This document shows, one piece after another, positions 28,301 to 36,191 of a stretch of DNA of 41,457 bases; within the stretch, counting starts at the first letter, position 1; each line of letters opens with the position of its first letter. Below the pieces are notes generated by a model that was not told the DNA's origin, made no database searches, and saw only the letters and a program-made list of their open reading frames with translations. This DNA is from a virus. A program made the position numbers and the translations under genes. The stretch is taken from positions 1 through 41,457 of IMG/VR virus record IMGVR_UViG_3300017771_000028. One strand, given 5' to 3'.

Positions 28301-28654
28301 TACAAAACCACTTGCTGTTGTATTTCTTCTTGGTGTATAGCCTAAGAAGTTTGCAAGTTTATAAACAGAGTCTGTTCTTTCTGCTGTGCTGATAAAGTTA
28401 TTACGAGCATTAATATCAATTCGGAAGGCAAGGGCATGACCAAAACGTGCGACAACGTCTAATAGGCTTACAAATTCTGCTGACTCTACCCAGTCATTGT
28501 AACTTTCTGGATAGTTTTCTCTGATGTATGATACCATGCTATCACGTATCGTATCAAAATCATATGCCTGTAAGTTTGCATTTATGTATGATTCATATAC
28601 CGCTGTATAATCTTCAGCCGCAAACAGTTTGGTTTGTCGTTGTGCCTGTGCCAT
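25346..28654 (-). CDS. 6: Baseplate wedge protein gp6
   Basis: An 1102-residue gp6-like protein, longer than T4 gp6 (660). The N-terminus (FAAEDYTAVYESYINANLQ, then VSYIRENYPESYNDW and LLDVVARFGHALAFRIDIN) matches the conserved gp6 beginning, and the C-terminal region (KFTDNEIKNQVVNVIEEYF, FGESFYFTELAAYVHKEL) matches the conserved baseplate-J-type end. Gp6 forms the ring that joins baseplate wedges. An inserted Gly/Thr-rich module near residues 695-755 (SLGNTDFTLIGAGANTVG, then GPGTGTG) is of a kind seen repeatedly in marine phage tail proteins. An Asp-rich segment near residue 870-900 could bind calcium. It sits between gp25 and the giant protein with 1-nt TAATG overlaps on both sides. Confidence 0.9.
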   Translation of the reverse strand: MAQAQRQTKLFAAEDYTAVYESYINANLQAYDFDTIRDSMVSYIRENYPESYNDWVESAEFVSLLDVVARFGHALAFRIDINARNNFISTAERTDSVYKLANFLGYTPRRNTTASGFVKVVSVKTNEDIIGNNGTTLSGQEFNFENSTSADNLDNFINIMNAVFASTNPFGSPRKQVTVDNVVNQFYNFNNTENQVAFNFTGIAQGTQTTFNAYSSDYNTDTLRYEEKSPDPQSAFSILYKNDGQGVLSNNTGFFFGLKEGNLDFQDFNVQDAVSGITLDVDAENINQTDVWVQTINQDGTVIKNWTKVNEVFGTNVIFNNLSNGIRDIFSVKSLVDNRISIQFADSSFGNLPNGIIRVWFRSSLDETYTLRPDDIGLKRINMTYKGADNNTYTATFVVQLKSTVNSASSAESIDDIRVSAPQSYASQNRMITASDYNGFLGSTSDNMKKIKAVNRTHSGFSRYVDLKDPTGAYSNLRLFGTDGKLYSCNKRKTTIASDISAAQVFDSYIKRFVSDDELINLYYNKFATTFVDLKSTYSLNSFSWAQSTQYPLTGYFLNGTTIHGVGENQSSYLQLIRTGAMLKFTYGGTEYWAQVKRIYNNGLGVDNTSGDPTGITPDDQGAISLDVAIPSNATLETIYPAISRQFTKTERNTVIDYIKAKQTFALKYDYINNAWEIVERSPLPTGSNITFPTEFSTNLNVTAGQYITGLEYKIQSLGNTDFTLIGAGANTVGTNFIATGPGTGTGVASSTKDNNWLIHISYESSNNVDKWSIVQRVLRYELTTDQMEFSNITNEFFMDGESRKKKRDKVLVTDTSTAGFPSTTFYIWGYDFKTDGDKSGVYDPTKVILASVDADDNDRPDNPEAFSDVVGTNEIDIDIDNDGDLDTVFGKENLRYEWTHVPDHNELIDPSFTNLIDVFTLSTTYDTKFRAYLKDTTGQAGMPVADTVTSLRSAFDDQTERKAMSDSIVYRPANYKVIFGPKSDTEFRAKFRIIKMAGVKFTDNEIKNQVVNVIEEYFNPANWEFGESFYFTELAAYVHKELAGVISSFVIVPLGTNAVFGDLFQITPFKDQLLIPDISITDIDIISGLTQANINLAQGSY

Positions 28655-29028
28655 TATAGTTCCTCAAATTCTCTATCAAATTTAAGTTCCAGTACTACTG
28701 GTGTTGAAGTGGGTATGTAGTTTAGTGTCGCATTTACCTCAATCTTTGATTCGTCAAAGTCAACTAAAATTGTATTCTTCTCAATACTGAAACGTGGATC
28801 ATAACTGATTACATCAAGAACATCCTGCTTGACTAAGTCAACTGTGATATTATCAAGGGGTTCCATGACATAAAATGGTAGCATACTACCAAAGTTTGGA
28901 TTTGTCCACTTCTCTCCTTTGCGAATCTGGAAGTGATTCTCAAGGTCACGCTTTGCTAATGCAACTCCTGTGAGTTGTTTAGGCGTCATGGACTGGTCAA
29001 TCGTGCTATATCCGTAAATTTTTTCCAT
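28654..29028 (-). CDS. 25: Baseplate wedge protein gp25
   Basis: A 124-residue gp25-like protein of the usual length (T4 gp25 is 132). It shows the family features RKGEKWTNPNFGSMLPFYV, DVISYDPRFSIEKN and a final beta segment (VVLELKFDREFE). Gp25 is the conserved sheath-initiator/wedge component also found in contractile injection systems. The start is placed at the first ATG because the whole N-terminus is family-like, but there is no ribosome binding site: a late promoter box ends only 5 nt before the ATG. It leads the gp25-gp6-giant protein operon. Confidence 0.92.
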   Translation of the reverse strand: MEKIYGYSTIDQSMTPKQLTGVALAKRDLENHFQIRKGEKWTNPNFGSMLPFYVMEPLDNITVDLVKQDVLDVISYDPRFSIEKNTILVDFDESKIEVNATLNYIPTSTPVVLELKFDREFEEL

Positions 29029-29033
29029 ACTAA

Positions 29034-29041
29034 TATTTATA
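29034..29041 (-). promoter_or_regulatory. T4-type late promoter box before gp25
   Basis: Exact TATAAATA on the minus strand, the box recognised by the gp55 late sigma factor. It lies just after the terminator of the preceding gene and 5 nt before the gp25 start codon. By T4 spacing the transcript would begin at or near the A of the ATG, so the message would have almost no leader. Confidence 0.82.
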
Positions 29042-29042
29042 C

Positions 29043-29076
29043 AAAAAAACCGCCCTATTTAGGCGGCTTTGTTTTT
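29043..29076 (-). terminator. Rho-independent terminator after the HNH gene
   Basis: On the minus strand CCGCC and GGCGG form a G+C stem around the loop TAAATAG, extended by A-T and G-T pairs, and are followed by a run of seven T. The HNH gene's TAA stop lies in the loop region. The plus-strand reading also ends in a T-rich tract, so it could work both ways, but no plus-strand gene is present. Confidence 0.85.
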
Positions 29077-29607
29077 GACAATAATTAATTCATCTGGCCA
29101 ACTAATATAAGTTTTCCAGGATAGATCTGATATATGTATGGGGATATTTTTAAATTTATGGTTTAATTCGTGATATGTTGGCTTTATAGGCTTTACTTTA
29201 GGGCGTTCCAACTTGTTGCCTTTGTTCCAGTTGCAGGTCTTACAGGCAGTAGTGCAGTTTTCCCAACTACTTACCCCGCCCAAGTACCGGGGGAGAACAT
29301 GATCCACGGTGAGTTCCTGCTGTGGAAACTCTTCTAAACAATATTGACAGGTGAACTTATCACGTATAAACATATTTCTACGTGAAAACTTTGCTGATAC
29401 AGGCAGTTTGTGATAACGCTTTAGCATAACAATACTGGGTTTTTGCATACTGAAGTTTGCACTACGCACTAACTCATCATAGCTCTCAAGTATTCTTACT
29501 TTGTCTAAAAAATAGACTTTGATTGCAAGTTGCCAGCTAATTGTACTAAGCGGACATAGGCTTACAGGTTGTGCATCAGCATTTAGTAACAATACTGGTT
29601 TGCTCAT
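29059..29607 (-). CDS. HNH endonuclease
   Basis: A 182-residue protein with a complete HNH nuclease core. CQYC and, later, ACKTC with CNWNKG supply the four zinc-binding cysteines. LTVDHVLPRYLGG carries the catalytic His, and SWENC the conserved Asn position. It cuts DNA and may be a free-standing homing-type nuclease or have a role in phage DNA processing. It lies inside the late structural cluster, overlaps the methyltransferase gene by 4 nt (ATGA) and is the last gene before the terminator. The paired methyltransferase is not obviously a DNA methylase, so a restriction-modification role is not supported. Confidence 0.9.
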   Translation of the reverse strand: MSKPVLLLNADAQPVSLCPLSTISWQLAIKVYFLDKVRILESYDELVRSANFSMQKPSIVMLKRYHKLPVSAKFSRRNMFIRDKFTCQYCLEEFPQQELTVDHVLPRYLGGVSSWENCTTACKTCNWNKGNKLERPKVKPIKPTYHELNHKFKNIPIHISDLSWKTYISWPDELIIVKNKAA

Positions 29608-30230
29608 TTTTTAATCCAGGTCCATACTGCTAAATCTACTGGAGGTCTACCAAAGTCTGGCTCTCCATGTTTCTCTTCAGGTAATCCACCAGCCGCTTTT
29701 TCTGTTGCTGGTTCAATCAAATATTCTACTTTATCTTTGTAAGCCTCATGCATCTCGTCTACGTTTTCCCAATTCCAATTATGTTGTTGGTGGCCTCGTG
29801 CATATAATGCTTCTTCTTTATCTAAATGTAATCTTACTCTTACAATAAAAATACCGCCAGGCTTTACCCAGTCAATTGCCATTCCGAACTGACTAATGAT
29901 ATTATCAAACGTTCCAAAATTTAGACTGCCCAATGCCATAACAACATCAGCACATTCATGTTGGAAAATATTCCTATTATAAACTTCTTCAAGTGACATA
30001 TTAAAATCTGCTTCAGGATAATCTGAAACATCTAATCCAATTAGATTAGGAATTAGTCCTTTAAAATTATTTTTACCACAACCAATATCAATTACTAGTT
30101 TTGGATTTCTTTCATTTACAAATGGAATTAAGTTTAGGCTTGATAAGTTATGTGTAGCCCAACGCTCTTTGCTGTAAGGAGCCCAATCAAAATGTTCTTT
30201 TACAGCTTCTATACTATCTAATTTAGGCAT
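29604..30230 (-). CDS. SAM-dependent methyltransferase (class I)
   Basis: A 208-residue class I methyltransferase. The SAM-binding loop is VIDIGCGKNNFKGL, followed by the acidic strand end (LIGLDVSDYPEADF), the motif IV region (CADVVMALGSLNF) and the post-I strand (VKPGGIFIVRVRL). No NPPY or DPPY motif of DNA adenine methylases is present, so the acceptor is more likely a small molecule, protein or RNA. The last 40 residues include a Gly/Pro-rich loop (EEKHGEPDFGRPPVDLAVW). AGGAG lies before the start. It overlaps the HNH gene by 4 nt and the lysozyme-like gene by 8 nt, so it is expressed with the tail genes. Confidence 0.8.
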   Translation of the reverse strand: MPKLDSIEAVKEHFDWAPYSKERWATHNLSSLNLIPFVNERNPKLVIDIGCGKNNFKGLIPNLIGLDVSDYPEADFNMSLEEVYNRNIFQHECADVVMALGSLNFGTFDNIISQFGMAIDWVKPGGIFIVRVRLHLDKEEALYARGHQQHNWNWENVDEMHEAYKDKVEYLIEPATEKAAGGLPEEKHGEPDFGRPPVDLAVWTWIKK

Positions 30231-30948
30231 TGTTCTCCTGGTATAGTGCCACTATACGCCTCATTCTTGTTTGTGTCATTTTGGGCAGAAACCTTTTGGT
30301 TTCTGCATAGTAAACATACTCTGCTTGTTCTTTTGCTATGTCGTTTATAAATCTGTTAGGATATAATTGTCTTATCTTTTGAATACCCTCAGCCTTAATT
30401 ATACTTCTATCTTTATTTCTACCGTAATCACCAAGCATCATTATCTTGGCTTCACCCTGCCTAATGTTGCGTTGAAAGCCACTTAATATTAGTGCAGAAG
30501 CATACCATTGCCATTGTCTTGTTTCAATGTATTGTTGTATTTGAAACTTGCGTGATGCTGTTCCTACACTAAAAATATCTCCAGTGTGATAATATAAACT
30601 AAGCATAGCATCATATTGTGTCTGTGTCAACTGAGAAATGTTTCCAAGTATACCTTTAAATTTTCTTTCTGTGAACTTAAATTTATCTATCCAAAAACTA
30701 AACGCTTCAGATTCTGTAAGTCCAATATCATTAATTTTTTCTGATGTACCATATCCAATTACAAGTCCACTGCCATATTGATATCCTTGCCATTCCTGTT
30801 CTCGGATTAAAAAATTAATAAGTTGTGAACTTGCTTCAAGGTTTTTTAAATCCTTAAGATCATCAACCATTGACTCAGACTTTTTTGTGTATAAGTCAAA
30901 TTCTATTAGATCCTGTTCTGTAAGTATTGAAGAGAGTTTAAATTCCAT
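30223..30948 (-). CDS. GH24-like tail lysozyme as a separate gene
   Basis: A 241-residue protein. The segment LINFLIREQEWQGY (residues 43-56) followed by GLVIGYGTSE (61-70) and LTQTQYDAMLSLYYHTGD (108-124) matches the order of GH24 lysozymes: catalytic Glu helix, TIGYG-like turn and the QxxALxSxxxNxG helix. E50 or E52 would be the acid. The Asp and Thr of the T4 triad are not obvious (the turn has V63), so activity may be altered. It directly follows the gp5 gene in a TAATG overlap. T4 gp5 carries such a lysozyme inserted in itself, whereas here gp5 lacks it. This suggests the tail lysozyme was split off as its own gene. Confidence 0.62.
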   Translation of the reverse strand: MEFKLSSILTEQDLIEFDLYTKKSESMVDDLKDLKNLEASSQLINFLIREQEWQGYQYGSGLVIGYGTSEKINDIGLTESEAFSFWIDKFKFTERKFKGILGNISQLTQTQYDAMLSLYYHTGDIFSVGTASRKFQIQQYIETRQWQWYASALILSGFQRNIRQGEAKIMMLGDYGRNKDRSIIKAEGIQKIRQLYPNRFINDIAKEQAEYVYYAETKRFLPKMTQTRMRRIVALYQENNA

Positions 30949-32165
30949 TAGTTTGTATTACCTTTTGCAACATTAAATTTCTCTTGTACTCCTGTAGCAC
31001 CTTTCCACGGATGGTGCTCTGGCACTCTAGTACCTGCACTTTCAAGTACATTTGTGTTTTCAACTAATTGATTCATTTCAATTTTAGTTGCTGGTGTTGG
31101 TGCAGGACCATTCATATCAATACGTCCTGCCTGTTCTTTATAGTTACCGGCCGCAATCATATTTCCATTTTGTCCTGCTTCAAATTTAAAATCTTTAGCG
31201 GCAAATAAATCATAGTCGCCAGCAGTTGCTTCAACTTTAATTCCGTCTGCACCAATACTTTTAATTTGTACACCGTTGTCTGCCTGCATGTTAATATTAC
31301 CTTTAGCATGAAGATTAAAATCACCTTCAGCATGATAACTTATATCTTTTTGACTATATACATCTATTCTACCATCAGCGTCCATTTCAATATATGCATT
31401 ACCATTATGATTTGTAATGAATACAATTTGTGTTGCATCATCCATTAATACTTGGGCTCCGCCTCTGGTGCGTATTCTAATATTTTTACTATTACCTTCT
31501 GCATCACCATCGTCCATTGAAATAACATGGCCATCAGATGTTGTAAGTCCGAAAACTCTACTAGGTGACTCACGTCTTGCACTGCTCATACTATGTCCAC
31601 GTACAAAGTCGTTTTCTAATCCTTGATCAATTAGTTTTTGGCTTCCTGTTGGATCAGCTGGTTTAGTATCTGGATCGTTTTGATCATAAGGATTTTTTTC
31701 AGATACTGGTAAAATGGTGCCTTGTTGTGCATAGTTTAATGCACTTGCTTTACCGCCCATCATATGGTTTCTATCAATACCTATAGCACTTCCTAAGAGG
31801 TATCCAACATTATGTCTTGATGTAAATGCACATATAACTTCTGTACCTATAGCCGGTGGTTGTGGCCACATGCCGTAACTTTTTGGAGCACCACCCTCTA
31901 CTGACTCATCTGCACCATACTGTGTTGGATCACCACTTGCTTCTTTAGGACTTGTGTAACCTCCAAATGGTGTAACTAATAAAACATGGTATGGCGCACC
32001 ACCTGAACCAAATTCAGGAAAGTGTACTTTAATTCTACCAGTGTAAATTGAATCATCATTGGCAACTACTGTGCCAACATATACACCGTTTAGAAGATTA
32101 ACTCCACCAAGTCCACCCTGTTTAACTTTCTCAGGTGTTCTACTATTTGTACTTTGATATGCCAT
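30948..32165 (-). CDS. 5: Baseplate hub/needle protein gp5 (without lysozyme insert)
   Basis: A 405-residue gp5-like protein. Residues about 22-140 form the OB-fold domain (GVYVGTVVANDD, YTGRIKVHFPEFG, PPAIGTEVICAF, GYLLGSAIG). Residues about 205-345 form the triple beta-helix needle, with short repeats such as DGRIDVYSQKDISYHAEGDF, LHAKGNINMQADNG and IKSIGADGIKVEA. No lysozyme domain lies between the two, unlike T4 gp5 (575 residues). The C-terminus has RVPEHHPWKG, similar to a conserved phage hub tail. The needle pierces the outer membrane during infection. It is flanked by the probable gp27-like hub and the lysozyme-like gene. Confidence 0.85.
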   Translation of the reverse strand: MAYQSTNSRTPEKVKQGGLGGVNLLNGVYVGTVVANDDSIYTGRIKVHFPEFGSGGAPYHVLLVTPFGGYTSPKEASGDPTQYGADESVEGGAPKSYGMWPQPPAIGTEVICAFTSRHNVGYLLGSAIGIDRNHMMGGKASALNYAQQGTILPVSEKNPYDQNDPDTKPADPTGSQKLIDQGLENDFVRGHSMSSARRESPSRVFGLTTSDGHVISMDDGDAEGNSKNIRIRTRGGAQVLMDDATQIVFITNHNGNAYIEMDADGRIDVYSQKDISYHAEGDFNLHAKGNINMQADNGVQIKSIGADGIKVEATAGDYDLFAAKDFKFEAGQNGNMIAAGNYKEQAGRIDMNGPAPTPATKIEMNQLVENTNVLESAGTRVPEHHPWKGATGVQEKFNVAKGNTN

Positions 32166-34012
32166 TATACATTCTCCAGTTCATTTTGCATTAGGTATGT
32201 ACTAAAGTTTCTATTCCTAATACATGATAACGTCTGTGTAAACTGTCCGCCTGCTAATTTTTGATCTGCTTTAAAAACTTCATATATTCCACTTGCCGCA
32301 GTATCCAACCCACCTCTTCTTTGATTTTCTGTATATGCAACACTTTCTTCTGGTCTATAAGTTAGAAAGGCAATATAGATTGTAGAGTTTTGTAAGTCCT
32401 GGAGTTGTACTTCAGTACCTGAGATAGTAGTACCTGTACCCATCCAGAATGGATCACCTTTAATTTCTAATGTCATATTTAAGAAGTCTTCTTCACGCCT
32501 TGCCATATTTCTATCATGCATCGCATCTAATGCAGTACCAGTTTCTTCATTTGTATTCTGTGCTTTACTACCTGTTGCTTCAACACCATACTGTACACGT
32601 TCAATAGGAATACGATCTACTTCTATTTGACTTAGGAATGCACGTTGTCCAGGTGCAATAGTTGTTGCACGAAGTGGTTGACTAGGCACTTTCATTTGAC
32701 TTGTTTCAGGATAATTTTGTCCTTGGTTAGGATCTTGTGCAATAAAAAATGTGTTATTTACATTTAGATCAAAACCCATGACTTCAGTATTTTGTCCTGA
32801 GTATAACCAAAAGTATTTTTTAACAATACTCTCAGATATTGCTGAAGCATAAGTCTGCTGTTTTTGTTTATTTGTAATGTGTTCTTCTTGTTTCTTTGCG
32901 TCTACATCAGGGTGTGTTGAATCTCTGAATAAACCTACTGTAATTGTAATCTCAACTTCTGGAGTGTTAGTTCTAGGATCATTCTTGTCAAGTTGTTTTA
33001 CTTCTGTACTTGCTCTAATTATTGGTACCTGTCCAATTAATTTTTTCTGTTTTGCTGAATACTGATTAAACACTGGACTGTTTCGTGTAATCATAACTTC
33101 TAAATAATCAGCAACGTTTGTGTTTTGATTTATAATAGCATCACGAGTACCTTTTTCATTTTGTGTCATTTTTGTAGCAGTACCAGTATCACCTGTACCT
33201 TGCATTGGACTCTCTGCTAAGTTTATTGATGCTACTGATGAGCGGGCCATACCAGCCGCTACTCTCAATCCATGATCAACACGAGTGTCAGCAGTTACGG
33301 CTTCTCGTTCAATACCAGCAAGTTCAGGTGCTAATTTAATTTTCCAATGCTTTCTTGGCTGTGGATTACCTTGATCCTGCTTGCTCATGTCTTCTTCATA
33401 TTTGTTACATGCACGTTCTGTTGCTTTAATAAAATCTGCAACGGTAGTGAAATCTTGAATTTCAACATTTGTATAAACACTTGATTGATATTTTGCCATA
33501 CGTTGATTGTTAAGTGCAATTATATCATATGTTGTTCCTGATTCAGAAACACTTGCTTGTATCTCCTGAAATACTAAACTATAAAGGAAAATATTAGGAT
33601 ACTGCACACGTAAATCAGTTTCAGGATCTCTACCTACAAACTCTACCTTTAATACATAATTTGCACTTGCTATTGTAGAAAATCCAAATATAGATGATAC
33701 TGCTAAAATTTTATCAAGAAAATTAAATCCTAATACTTCTTGTAATTGAAACTGTACAACACCCGTAGATGCATCTACGTTCTTTTGTCCACCTCTAATA
33801 AATGTTGTTAGGTTTACATTGTCTATACTAAAAACTGTAGTTGCACCAGTCTCTGCAATAATAATTGCATCACCTTTTTGGATAGATCCACTATCGTTAG
33901 CAAGAGCATCTGGTGAATTCCACAATGGTTTCTTAACAAGATATAACGTAAGTTTATATCCAGCAAGGTTAACACTACTGTTCCAATTTCCATTTATATT
34001 TGTTTTGTACAT
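32165..34012 (-). CDS. Probable baseplate hub protein (gp27-like)
   Basis: A 615-residue virion protein. The N-terminal half contains beta-barrel-like strands (YKLTLYLVKKPLW, FSIDNVNLTTFIRGG), a YVLKVEFVGRDPETD segment and YPNIFLYSLVFQEIQASVSE leading to YDIIALNNQRM. That order resembles the tail-hub fold shared by gp27 and gpD-type proteins. Position supports the call: in T4 gp27 is the partner of gp5, no other gp27 candidate is seen, and this gene lies next to gp5 and gp53. It is longer than T4 gp27 (391), with an extra C-terminal beta-rich half ending in GGQFTQTLSCIRNRNFSTY. The call is an inference from fold-like pattern and gene order. Confidence 0.5.
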   Translation of the reverse strand: MYKTNINGNWNSSVNLAGYKLTLYLVKKPLWNSPDALANDSGSIQKGDAIIIAETGATTVFSIDNVNLTTFIRGGQKNVDASTGVVQFQLQEVLGFNFLDKILAVSSIFGFSTIASANYVLKVEFVGRDPETDLRVQYPNIFLYSLVFQEIQASVSESGTTYDIIALNNQRMAKYQSSVYTNVEIQDFTTVADFIKATERACNKYEEDMSKQDQGNPQPRKHWKIKLAPELAGIEREAVTADTRVDHGLRVAAGMARSSVASINLAESPMQGTGDTGTATKMTQNEKGTRDAIINQNTNVADYLEVMITRNSPVFNQYSAKQKKLIGQVPIIRASTEVKQLDKNDPRTNTPEVEITITVGLFRDSTHPDVDAKKQEEHITNKQKQQTYASAISESIVKKYFWLYSGQNTEVMGFDLNVNNTFFIAQDPNQGQNYPETSQMKVPSQPLRATTIAPGQRAFLSQIEVDRIPIERVQYGVEATGSKAQNTNEETGTALDAMHDRNMARREEDFLNMTLEIKGDPFWMGTGTTISGTEVQLQDLQNSTIYIAFLTYRPEESVAYTENQRRGGLDTAASGIYEVFKADQKLAGGQFTQTLSCIRNRNFSTYLMQNELENV

Positions 34013-34299
34013 TATGAGAATTTTTCTGGAACTTGAAGTTCCATACCTGCTTTTAGATCTAGGATAGGATCAACTAATTTGTCTTGATTAAATTCTGCAA
34101 ACACCCACCAAAGTCTTGAATTTCCATAAAGATCGTTTGCTAGAACATCTGGTCTTTGGTCGTATTTTGCTTCAACAATCAGAGGGCTTGTAACTACATC
34201 TGCTTTGTTAGAAACAAGTTCATCTGTTATACTGAGATATTTACCATTAACAATTCTGTTATTTCTGAAATTACTATCAGGTCTATAAATTGTTGTCAT
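34012..34299 (-). CDS. 53: Baseplate wedge protein gp53
   Basis: A 95-residue gp53-like protein. DVLANDLYGNSRLWWVFAEFN and GMELQVPEKFS form the LysM-like core that ends the family, and the N-terminus has DELVSNKADVVTSPLIVEA. It is shorter than T4 gp53 (196), but marine members are commonly near this size. Gp53 clips adjacent baseplate wedges together. TAATG-type overlaps join it to the tube-cap gene upstream and the hub gene downstream, in line with co-assembly of these parts. Confidence 0.85.
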   Translation of the reverse strand: MTTIYRPDSNFRNNRIVNGKYLSITDELVSNKADVVTSPLIVEAKYDQRPDVLANDLYGNSRLWWVFAEFNQDKLVDPILDLKAGMELQVPEKFS

Positions 34300-36191
34300 T
34301 AGATATAACCTTTCCTCAATAAGTCTCCTGACGCATAGTCTTTAAAGTTCCACTCGTCACGTAACTGGCCAGGTGGATGCTGTGGTGCAAGGTCAATACT
34401 AAACAATATACTTGTTGGTACTGTTGATGACTCAGCTGGAATATTAACGTCTGGTTGTTTTTCAAAGCTTTCAGTTATATCGCCACCGGCATTATCCTGA
34501 GTTTGTAATTCATTTTGTATATTATTACCATTTGCATCTAGGTTAGTTACGTCTACAAATCCACCTTCCAAAAATTGTGCCGCTTGTGTTTGTATTGAAA
34601 CGTAATCTACATCTTCAGGTAAAGTAAAGTTTACACTTCTAACAATTACAGGAATATTGTTAAACATTTCTGTTCCATAACCATTAAAAACTAGAACGGG
34701 AGGCGGTGTGCCTGCATCAGTTCTTCTAAGTCCATTGTTATATGCCCCGAAATCGCTCTTAGTTGCTGTGCGTAAAAAATGCATACATGCAAGCATATAC
34801 TCTGCTTCTGTTAGAGTGTTTGCTGTGAATACAGCAGTCAGCTGAAGTGACACATTAGGAGTCATACTATAAAAGTGTGGTTGTTCAACGCTTTGATTAA
34901 TATCATATGTTCCATAGTTTGCACTATGATTGACGTTTATTGTTGGCGTATATGGAAATACAATTCCGTTGCCAGTCTTTTTTAATGTTTCTAATGTTTT
35001 TTCTAACCATGAAGGATTTTTTGTATATAGTCTAACTTTATGTTCTCCAGGTACACCAGCAATACTTTGTTTTACTCTTGGTCCTCTTGGTTGATTTGTT
35101 ACTTCTTCTTTAGTGACATTTTCACCATCGAATCCTGTGAATGCACTGCCAGTTGTAATATCTCTATAATTACCATCTGCATCTTTAGATACATTGTTCT
35201 TAGGTATTAATTTACCATCAGGTGTAATAATATATTTCTCTCTATCAAATGGAAACTCACCTTTATCAGCTAGTTTGTTCTGAGCATCAATTATTTTTAT
35301 ATGATCTTCAAGTAAACTGTCTTTAATTAAACCTTCTTCATTTAATTTTATCGCCTCTTCTTTTGTGAGATATTTAATGCCACCTGTATTAGGTATTCTT
35401 TGGCCCGCCTCATCAAGTTCATTAAACACCAATACTGGTGCTCTATTCGGATCCTTTTCTACATCGATTTGCGATTCGTACTGTGAGCCTGGTGGTGCTT
35501 CAAATTCTGAGTCAGGAGCAAATTCTCCTCTACCAGAAAGTGCGTCCTGTTGTCTTGGAGTAATTCCTCCAGAAGGTATGTGTGCTCCACCTGAACCATC
35601 AAGTGAACTTCCACTTGCTATAGCATTTTCTTCTTCTGCGGCGGCTATAGCATCCTTATTATCATCACTTGTGCCTTGTCCGCCACGTTGGTCAGTTTTT
35701 GCGGCACCTGTATTCTTTACCTCTACTTCTACTGAAACTTCTTTTTTCTCTACATTATAGGTAGATCCTTTGGCTGATTCAACAGGTTCAATTGTTCCTT
35801 CGATGATTCCGGATCTATATCTACCTGTGGCAACAGTGTCAATATAGCCTTCATCACGCCTTCTTTTAAGATAACTGTGTCCAGGAATACTACGGCTTTT
35901 TGGATAATCATATGGCTTACCGTCAGGATAGTCAGGTGATGTGTTTTGGGAATCTACTAGACGAATATCGCCTCGTGTTGTATATCCTGTTGGAATCATT
36001 CTGCCATCAGGATTATCTTTTGTACGTACATCAATACCTGAACGTTTTAATCTTTTAGCAACTAATTTGGCTTTTATATCACGGTACGCAGGATCTTCTT
36101 TCTTAACAGTGTACATGTTAAGGCCTGAAATAGTACCTACTACCTTTTTCTTAGTTACGGTGGTTTTACCCTGAGGATATGTATCTGCCAT
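34299..36191 (-). CDS. Baseplate tail-tube cap protein (gp48/gp54-like)
   Basis: A 630-residue protein. Its conserved part lies in the C-terminal third: FPYTPTINVNHSANYGTYDI (about 397-416), HFYSMTPNVSLQLTAVFTA, TEAEYMLACMHFLRTATKSD and PPPVLVFNGYGTEMFNNIPV, which is the pattern I associate with T4-type tube-initiator proteins gp48/gp54. T4 gp48 (364) and gp54 (320) are much shorter. The extra N-terminal 390 residues include a low-complexity Ala/Glu/Gly/Ser region (about 155-235) and charged segments that may be disordered. It joins tube to baseplate. It follows the nucleotidyltransferase gene in a TAATG overlap. Whether it corresponds to gp48 or gp54 cannot be decided by eye. Confidence 0.72.
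   Translation of the reverse strand: MADTYPQGKTTVTKKKVVGTISGLNMYTVKKEDPAYRDIKAKLVAKRLKRSGIDVRTKDNPDGRMIPTGYTTRGDIRLVDSQNTSPDYPDGKPYDYPKSRSIPGHSYLKRRRDEGYIDTVATGRYRSGIIEGTIEPVESAKGSTYNVEKKEVSVEVEVKNTGAAKTDQRGGQGTSDDNKDAIAAAEEENAIASGSSLDGSGGAHIPSGGITPRQQDALSGRGEFAPDSEFEAPPGSQYESQIDVEKDPNRAPVLVFNELDEAGQRIPNTGGIKYLTKEEAIKLNEEGLIKDSLLEDHIKIIDAQNKLADKGEFPFDREKYIITPDGKLIPKNNVSKDADGNYRDITTGSAFTGFDGENVTKEEVTNQPRGPRVKQSIAGVPGEHKVRLYTKNPSWLEKTLETLKKTGNGIVFPYTPTINVNHSANYGTYDINQSVEQPHFYSMTPNVSLQLTAVFTANTLTEAEYMLACMHFLRTATKSDFGAYNNGLRRTDAGTPPPVLVFNGYGTEMFNNIPVIVRSVNFTLPEDVDYVSIQTQAAQFLEGGFVDVTNLDANGNNIQNELQTQDNAGGDITESFEKQPDVNIPAESSTVPTSILFSIDLAPQHPPGQLRDEWNFKDYASGDLLRKGYI

Noticed and set aside
29059-30230. 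HNH nuclease plus methyltransferase as a restriction-modification pair
   Set aside because: The methyltransferase lacks the DPPY/NPPY or cytosine-type motifs of DNA methylases, so the pairing does not show restriction-modification.
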